The translations under genes and the position numbers were made by a program. 64,000 bases of DNA, taken from the NCBI GenBank assembly GCA_029204225.1, contig CM055092.1:40698016-40762015 (forward strand), read 5' to 3'. How positions within the stretch are numbered: position 1 is the first letter of the stretch; each line of letters starts with the position of its first letter. The DNA is from Diphasiastrum complanatum (taxonomy: Eukaryota > Streptophyta > Lycopodiopsida > Lycopodiales > Lycopodiaceae). The notes below the pieces were generated by a model that saw only the letters and a list, made by a program, of their open reading frames with translations, had not been told where the DNA came from and searched no databases. Shown here in pieces: positions 56,134 to 64,000 of the stretch.

Positions 56134-59100
56134 ATGTCACAGGATGTCACACCCTTTGATGATGGAGGCCCTAAATTGCCTCCCCCTCTTTTCTTCAGAG
56201 CACTCCTACAAATGTCCATCCCTAAACCCCTTCAAATATTTAGGTGCCAGGTCTTATTAGCTTATACACCTCATATTTCAAAGATCCAATCTTGGAGACA
56301 CTATAACAGAGCAGGGTATTGGAAGAAGTCAGTCACGAGAGTAGCTGCTGCTGCAAGCTGGAGGACAATGGCAGAGCTGAAGGCACATGCGGCAGCAAAT
56401 GATGCTGGTGTTGTTTCTTCAGCACAAGAGGAAGAGTTTTCAAGACAGGCTGAGCTCTTGCAATCCTTCTATGGCATCCCCAGCATTGACAAAGCCTGGG
56501 CTACTCCCTCAAACTCTGGTTTGTTGACTTTGATCCCTCATTTGCTTACTTCTGGCCATTAGTTCTCCGATAATTGTGCTTGCTGTCTTCTACATATTGA
56601 TAATTTCACAACTAGAATGCTATCATCTTCTTGCTCTGGGGTTTGTGGGTAGGCTTGCAGGTTAATTTTCTTTCTATCAGTTGCTATACTCAAAGATGCA
56701 ATGCATATGGGTAAGGAAAGAAAAAAATCTGGGTGACGCTTGTTACTCTGAAAAAAGATATTTGGGTTTTGCTTTACGGTATTCTGCCAAGTCAGTGATG
56801 GGCAATGCAATTTTACTAAGCTGTTTTTGGTCTTTTATTGAGAATTAGTATTTGGTTTTTATTGCTCTGAGCATCAGTGGATTCCATGATTGGTTTTTGA
56901 GTCATACTCTACGCGTAGGGCAGGCTCGGTGGTAAACGATTGAAATTTAGATTGTCCAATAAATAAGGGAAAATCTGAAAAATGCCCAAATTTTGGTGCA
57001 GTTCAAAATCAAAATGCATAAAATTTACAAGTATGGATTTTTCAAATAATCGCAGTCACTAGCGTGACATGACAACCTGCTGCAGCCTACAGTGCGAATG
57101 CCTGAAAAAACTCTGGATTCTACTTCGCCATCACCGGAATAGCATTCAGTCAACAAACTAACGTTATCATGGAAATCAATCATTGGGAAAGCAACCATTG
57201 AACCTGCCCTACCACTAGGGTATATCAGCATGTTATTTGTTTAAAGTTTAAACATGTCAATATCCGTATGCTACTAAAAAAAGCAACAAAATGTTTGTAT
57301 GTTCAGGTAAAGGCATGGATTTGCTGATCTCTATGAGTCAGATTAATCTTCCTGCCAATGGGAAACGAAAATTTATGAGCTCACTTCACATCTCTCAAGT
57401 TGACAAGGATAATAAATGCTACCATTGGTCACCATTCCCCTTTGAGTTGAATGGAGCATCCCTTATTGTCCCTTCGCCTTCTGGCACAAAACTGTTGATT
57501 GTTCGTAACAGTGACACTGGTGCCAAGGAAAAATCAAGCTCAGTGAAGTTTGAAATCTGGGGCCAAGCACAGTTACTCAAAGAAATATGGATTCCATCTT
57601 CAGTACACGGCCCATTATATACTGATGGATGGTGCGTCTGTCCAACTCTCAGCTCACCATGTACGATCTTGGTCATTTTGTGGTAGTAGAATTTCGCCTA
57701 GGCCTTGTAAGGAGTTTTCTTTACAATCCTTCATATGCACTATTTGATTCCAATGGAATCAGTCAAAGCACTTCATCATTTTGCTATGCAATTTTCTTTT
57801 TGAGCTTGTTGCGCAAAGCAAATATCCTATCTATTTGGTCGATCTTTACGTAATTTTTTCTTTTTGCTTATAGAGAAAGGTTGTCCTCTTAATTGTTCCT
57901 AGCTGTGCTGAAATTGCAAGATTCCCATCCTCAAGTATCGTAAGTGTCCTACAGGTTTGAGAGCGTTTCTTGGAGTAAGGACGAGGACCTTATAGCTTAT
58001 ATTGCTGAGGAATCAGCAGTCTCTCTACCAACCTTTGGCAGGCAACCGTCTGATGATCCCAAGAGCAAATCAGCTAGTGATAATGAGTTGGGTACTTGGA
58101 AAGGGCAGGGAGAGTGGGTTGAAGATTGGGGGGAAAGCTATTCCGGCAAGAGGAAACCAAAAATTTTAGTTGCCAACATCAGCAGGTATTCATAACTGCT
58201 ACCACTTAGATCGGCAATATTAGCTAATGGAACTTGGGCAAAATTTCGTTTGGTAGCCTATAATTAGCAACTTTTTGGGTTGGGTATCAGTGGTGTGGTG
58301 CAGGGAGTTGAAGGCATACCAACTGATCTGAGTCCGGGCCAGGTAATATGGGCTCCTCCAGCTGAAGGAGAAAAATTGCAGATGTTGATCTTTGTGGGCT
58401 GGACGTCATACGCTAGTAACTTTACGACACCTCGGAGGCTTGGAATGATTTATTGTTACAACAGGCCTTGTGCAATTTATGCAGTTGAAGCACCTCAATT
58501 CGAGAGGTGAGGAGCAAGTTTTAGTACATCTTGAGCTGTCTGAGAATTTTGTATTTAGAATACTCTGCTGAACCTTTACTGTGGCAGTGCTTGTCATTTT
58601 GGCAGTGTGTTTGAATTTTTGTGCCCAGGTAGGAGTTCTTTATTTGGAACGGTTGTTTATGGGGTTTTATGAGTTAAATGAATGTGTACAATGCTTGAGC
58701 TTGGGCATTAGCAAATTCATCTCCACATACCATTTTCATTCTCTTTCAGTTAGAACTTTATTGTACATATCATGTTATATGAGCAGGAAATGGCCAAAAT
58801 CAAAATCATTGCCGCTTGCGATCAAGTTGACTGATGGAGTCAGCAGTGCACTACTTCCTAGGTTCAGGTTTGGCTCGATATTTCTCATTCCCCAACGATT
58901 TGTGTTGTGTTGTAGTTCATGAAAATTGTCAATGCTACACAACTTCATAAGCATTTCTCAAGTAACTTTTGGTGCCCCTTCAGAGGGATGAAACATTTGG
59001 ATTTGAATGTTGAGGATCTACTGTCCGCTAACTGTATATCTGACTCGCCAATTGATTTTCTAAGGACTGATTTTGAACCAGTTCAAATTGGTGAATTGGC

Positions 59101-60821
59101 CTATTCACATGGATCGATTTGAAGTGGTTGGGTACATTGGTTCAAAAAACACCCAAACTTTATGGATTCAACCATAGTGGCTTATGCATGATGAAGACAT
59201 AACTGACAAGAGTTTTCTCAATTGCATGTGAGACTCGGTAGCCAATGCCTCCATGCATGAATTCTATTTTGCTACAAATTGTAGCTTAGATAATCTTGAC
59301 ATATATGATAAAAATTTCTGTGCTTTTTGGACTCTTTTAAGCTGCTGATTCACAAATTGCAATTTAAGTGGATTCTAGAAGTATATCTTATGAATAAAAA
59401 TTAAGTGGAATTTGAATATTCTGACGTGAAGTTCGCCCGACTTCTTATTTTTTTAATTAATCCGAAAGAATACTACTACAACTTGAAATGCTATGAGTTC
59501 AACTCACATCCTGCCATTGAACTAATACAGTTGATAACCTGCCGATAGGTGATCACTAGAACTCACCACCAACTCCATGTATGTCCTAGCAGGAACGCCA
59601 ACAACATACTTAGTAAAGAAAATGTTGGATATTAATCTCACTCCATGTGAAGATTCAACAAATTTCTGAACTGATTTTCTGCAGACAAACTGCGGGTCTC
59701 CATTTTTAAACACAGAAAATGACAGTTTGCAGAAATGAACGAGGGTGGTTCACACAATCTGCAGATTTACATTCGATTCGGCACAGACCTAGGTACATGC
59801 CGAAAAGCATAAGGCCTAAAAAATGCCGAAAGGCCAATTTGGTCAGTGCAAAACTCTGACTTCGGTCAAGTCAACGAGGAATGCCGATCAACACAATACG
59901 AAGAGCAAGATCGGCTCATAACGATGACTTTCAACAAATTGTAACAACTAATATATGATTGGAGTTTTTAAGAGACAAATTTCAAATTGATAATCAGTAT
60001 CACTCCTACTATGAGATTTTTTAGGAAGTTATCACAAATAGCTTGATCATCCAAAATCTGTATGCAAAAAATTAATCTCTCCTTATTGACAAGGTGGTTG
60101 GTTGACAAGGGTACTTAGTATAAGGGCCATGTCGTTGCTCCTCTATTTCTTGGCTTTTGATTGGAAAAGAAGTTGTAGAGTTTAGAATGTGTGTGAATTG
60201 AGGTTTGGTTCAAAATGTCCAAAAGAGAAAGTAAGTATTGATATGAAGTTAAAGTAACAAGATATCATGTTTTTCAGCATAACTGGTGTATTTGCTTTCT
60301 TGCCAATGCAAGGAAAATTTCAAATATGATGTTGACAATGGGTGTGCAGTCCAGATGGAAAAATATTAGCATTTTTGTCTGCCAAAGCTGCAGTTGATAG
60401 TGGTCTCCATAATGCAACAAACTCATTGTATTGCCTCTCTTGGTCCCCTCAAGCAGATTTAGCATCGAAGTTGCAGGCCAAAGAAGTGGTAAGTTTTCCC
60501 TTGAAGGATATCATATGTCAACAACTAGCTAGCATTAAATATTTTCCTTAGTAGCGTGCAAATGTTTGAATTGTTCATTTCCTTTTTAATATGTTCTAGC
60601 AAACAGTTGTTTTGGTTTGTTTAATCATTAATGTAGACTCTGCTGATTATCTACCGTGTTGCTCTGGACCAGGTTCCTGTTTGTCTTTCTTCTAGAGGAG
60701 GTTTTCCGGGCATTTATTGTGGACATTTAATCTCTAATCCTTGGCTTTCTGATAATTGTACATTGGTGTTCTCTTCAATTTGGCGTAGCACTCAAGTTAT
60801 ACTTGCAACTAATATTGAAAG
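56134..60821 (+). CDS. AARE: Acylamino-acid-releasing enzyme (acylaminoacyl peptidase), N-terminal part
   Basis: This prolyl-oligopeptidase family (S9C) enzyme removes N-acylated residues from peptides and, in plants, helps clear damaged proteins. Exons are 56134-56518, 57307-57631, 57955-58185, 58291-58506, 58787-58867, 60350-60488 and 60673-60821. All are GT-AG and phase-consistent, encoding about 508 residues before the window ends. Diagnostic stretches are SIDKAWATPSNSG, MSQINLPANGKRKF, SSVHGPLYTDGW, GSWKGQG-like GTWKGQGEWVEDWGESYSG, YCYNRPCAIYAVEAP, RFSPDGKILAFLSAKAAVDSG and ISNPWLSDN. These form the beta-propeller. The Ser-Asp-His catalytic domain lies in later exons outside the window. 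The first exon gives a basic N-terminal extension of about 78 residues. A second ATG at 56368 (MAELKAHAA) would give the usual cytosolic start, so either start, or dual targeting, is possible. Confidence 0.93.
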
Positions 60822-62362
60822 GTATTCCTTATGTTGCTTACATGAAAGCATAAACTATTATCCTTATTGAAAGTCGTTGTATGAAAGGGTGACAAATTTT
60901 AAAAGCAAAGCTTTGTGAAGTTAGCTCTCTAACATGGCACAAATGAAGAAGTATGTTCATTAAGCCAATAAGGAGGCAATTTGACAATGTACGCACAAAA
61001 TCACAAAACATCATTTTTGCTTATGCAAGCTCAACTTTATTGCAACAATGTGATTGTAAATAAATAAGAAATAGATAGACACAATCATTCTTTCATGGAA
61101 TTGCACAAATGCACTAGCTAACATAATTTTAATGTTACAAAAAATTGCCATTCACATTCGCCTGTAGCCATTCGCTTCAAATAATCTGACAAAAACAACT
61201 AATTAGTTGGATCCTACTTAAAGATGGCAAGATACATCACCCTTGATGCCACTCCAAGAAACCTGAGTAGAATGACCTTACCTGATTCTCCATGGCAATT
61301 GCTTTAATTTAGATGTAGAACAACAACTTGGAGCAGAGTGCTTACCGCCTAGCCATGAGCGTCGGAATGACCTTTTGTATCTTGACATTTGCACAGCAAG
61401 TCCTTTATGATCTTCAATCACCATCGGTCTTTGCAAGTAGTGCGATTGCTTTCAGCACTTTGTTTTCTTTCAAGGCTCTTGTATTTTCGTGTAGAAGAAG
61501 GATTGTATTTATAGTGTGCAAGAGTAGCTATGCTTGCCCTATGGAAGCCTTAAAAAAGCCACATCCCCATTTTGGAAGCCTCTAGCACAAAGTTGTTCCC
61601 TCCTTTAATCGAATTCAAATTGTAGCTTCATTCTCTTGTCTGCAGCTTTCAACTTAGGGGCTCACAGTAAACAAATTCTTTAAGTTAGTGACTCTGGAAG
61701 TGGTACATTCATGACAAACAGGTTCCCCTAGAGGGATTGCATTCAACGATTTTGGACTTGATTTTTTCATGGCATTTTTGTTGACGAGTTCTTGGTATGC
61801 CTTATCAATGGTCTCCACGACCATCTTTAGGAAAACTTGTTGAATTCCAGCCAAAGATTCTTCAGCATGCTATTTGCATTGCTAACTCTCAAAACCCTCC
61901 TTGTTGTCCAACTTTTTGTATAGACATAGTCTTTCCTTGCTCTTACGCTACCATTCTTTCAATCATCCATTTTGTTGACTCATCTCATGTTATTTTGTCA
62001 TCACTTCTAGCTCATCCTAATTTACTTGCTCCATCTACTTCTGTTGCTAGAGTTCATTTGTCTCTTCAACAAAGGTCTAAGTTATGAACCAAAGGCCTTA
62101 TTTCAAGTATCAAAGCTTGGACCACGGAGCTTGTGACTATTCTCAACTTCAAAGTGCTATTGAGGCTGGTCATATTTATGCTACTGATTTTTAATGAAAG
62201 AGATTTTGAGTTTTTTTTTGTATCGTTGATGATGCGTCACAGGATTCTCAAGCTTCGCAATCTATAGTTCTTTGTCATATGAAATTAAATCAAGACAAAT
62301 GAATCTTAGATCTTTACGTATGTATGTTATTTTACACATGCCTAATCCTACTTCTATGCATC

Positions 62363-62368
<6 letters not shown>
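60822..62368 (+). other. Intron 7 of AARE, proximal part
   Basis: This is AT-rich sequence after the exon 7 donor GTATTC. A minus-strand frame at 61854-61654 and a plus-strand frame at 61797-62087 look weakly protein-like but match nothing I know. The next AARE exon was not found before the window end. Confidence 0.5.

Positions 62369-62449
<81 letters not shown>
62369..62449. repeat. (GA)n microsatellite, about 80 bp
   Basis: An uninterrupted GA dinucleotide array inside the last AARE intron visible here. Confidence 0.95.
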
Positions 62450-62453
<4 letters not shown>

Positions 62454-62589
62454 GAAGACGCCAATGGGAGCCTGTGAGAGCCTCTGCGAGCACCAGTGTG
62501 CTGTGAGAGAGGGTCAATCGAGATGGCAGGGCGCACACCAACTGATGTGAACGTTTGCCCTGTACCTGTTCGCATGCAATTAAGGCTTT

Positions 62590-62975
62590 TTTTTTTTTTG
62601 TTTTTCACAGTTTATTTCCATCGTGGTATATGGCTTGACGGTCTTCTTTGTGCGTAGAGGGCGACATCGAAAGATGTCCGTAGGCACAACAAACGACATC
62701 GAAAGCAAGAAGCAGAATTCCAAGAGAGCCAGCGAGAGATAATCGCGCGACTCCCGGAGCTGCAGCCCCGTGCCCTACGACTCTCGGACCTGCTGCCCCC
62801 TACCACCGCTGGCGAGGGCGAGGAAACATAGCGGATTGGAATTAACTACACCGCAGAACAACTGGCCATGGTCAGGGAAAGGGTCCTTCATCGTCGGGCC
62901 AGCCAGGAGCCAGAGCGACAGAATAATGCACCTGACCAGGACGACGAGTCTGTGGGCTCTTCGGCGCCCTAGTAA
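62590..62975 (+). pseudogene. GC-rich coding-like insert, unknown
   Basis: A T-run and an acceptor-like TTTTTCACAG (ending about 62610) precede a GC-rich stretch quite unlike its AT-rich surroundings. One plus-strand frame (about 62668-62971) reads ATSKDVRRHNKRHRKQEAEF, REIIARLPELQPRALRLSDL, then one stop at about 62828, then YTAEQLAMVRERVLHRRASQ and an acidic DQDDESVGSSAP end with a TAG. Composition is protein-like (basic helical, then acidic tail). It may be the last exon of a decayed mobile-element gene. Family not recognised. Confidence 0.4.
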
Positions 62976-63227
62976 TGTAAACCTAAATAAGGTCCAGCCG
63001 TATGTGTAATTTTCGGCAGTAAATGACGCGGCATATAGTTAGACAATAGTTTACAAACAGACCCAGCTGTATGTGGCGGGATACGTAATGTCTTTTTGAT
63101 ACATCTCTTAAATAATATACAGTATGCTTTTTTGCACAACATGCGCCTGGTTTTGTGAAACGCGATCTTTGTACTCTTAACATAATGTATGTATGTGTTT
63201 AACATATGTAATATCTGCAATGAGCTG

Positions 63228-63343
<116 letters not shown>

Positions 63344-64000
63344 GAGATGAAGCTAGACTGTGCAAAGACCAGTTGTTTTTGTTTGCATGTTCTTATGCAA
63401 TTTTGGAAGTGGAGTCACAATTGGTCCTTCCTGAGATGCTGATATAAGACATAGTAGTGTGTCGGTCTTGTGGTTCCCTGTAGTGAATGACACAATTCTG
63501 GTGACCATTCACTTCTTGATTAGGCCTATGCAAGAAGAACTTGGAGATGAAGTGAGAATGTGCAAAGACCAGCTATGAACTTGGAGAGCCTTGGAGTTTT
63601 AAATTGTGAGCAGCAGTTTTGTTGCAGTTGTTTTCCTCAAGCTCTGGAATCGAGGATGCACACCACACAAGCACCTCAAAACACGCAAAAATGTTGACCT
63701 TTTGTTTGGTTTAGGCAGCCGTGCAAGCTAACAAACAGCCAAAAGAAGGATATCAAATATACTGTTAGCAGGATTCTGATGATTAGCTAGTTACTCCGAC
63801 TTTCAACTGAATTCTCTTTGTATTTTTCATCTTTCAAAATCCTAACATGCCAATCACATCATAGGACTTGTAACCAAAATATATTACCTTTCACATTTGA
63901 AGGGTACGTTTTTAATTCACACTTCTTTTGACATTTAAATGGGCCCTTGACTGCATTGCAACTTGCAAATACCAATGTATGCATGGGTGTGGGGAGGCAT

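Overview
This is plant nuclear DNA. Long protein-coding genes are split by canonical GT-AG introns, intergenic and intronic space is full of retrotransposon relics, and there are many long (GA)n/(CT)n arrays. The very large introns (up to 11.3 kb), the LINE content and the divergence of the proteins from seed-plant homologues suggest a large-genome, seed-free vascular plant, most plausibly a homosporous fern. That placement is an inference. No rRNA, tRNA or CRISPR array was seen.

Three host genes are supported, all on the + strand. (1) 2580-27239: a complete REF6/ELF6-type JmjN-JmjC histone H3K27 demethylase with C-terminal C2H2 zinc fingers. It has eight coding exons whose phases all agree and predicts 2237 residues. 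(2) 36099-42888: a complete mitochondrial carrier family protein of the plant BTL (adenine nucleotide transporter-like) group, four exons, 535 residues, with an unusual 21-residue tandem repeat in its N-terminal extension. (3) 56134-60821: the first seven exons of an acylamino-acid-releasing enzyme (AARE/APEH). Its catalytic domain lies beyond the window.

Region by region: 1-2579 is promoter and leader DNA with small tandem duplications and a probable 5'UTR intron. Intron 3 of the demethylase gene (4579-15906) holds a Copia-like relic, a frameshifted LINE ORF2, and three nested elements of one LINE family. A fourth copy, reversed, lies in intron 4. These copies end in a small hairpin followed by a (CT)n tail, and each is bordered on its 5' side by (CT)n as well. 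27240-36098 holds microsatellites, a foldback element, a satellite-like array of units near 490 bp, and degenerate coding-like pieces. The carrier gene's last intron carries an element with palindrome-rich ends. 42889-56133 is an accessory block: a Gypsy relic, two or more Copia elements (LTRs, PBS, PPT, gag fragments) and a broken Ulp1-type peptidase gene. 60822-64000 is the next AARE intron, with two very long GA arrays and a GC-rich coding-like insert.

The three host genes show no functional clustering, as expected for plant nuclear DNA. The candidate new biology is the LINE family. Its tail, hairpin and CT-flanked insertion sites suggest microsatellite-targeted retrotransposition, and two copies carry ORF1 directly joined to the 3' end with no ORF2, which suggests a non-autonomous partner.
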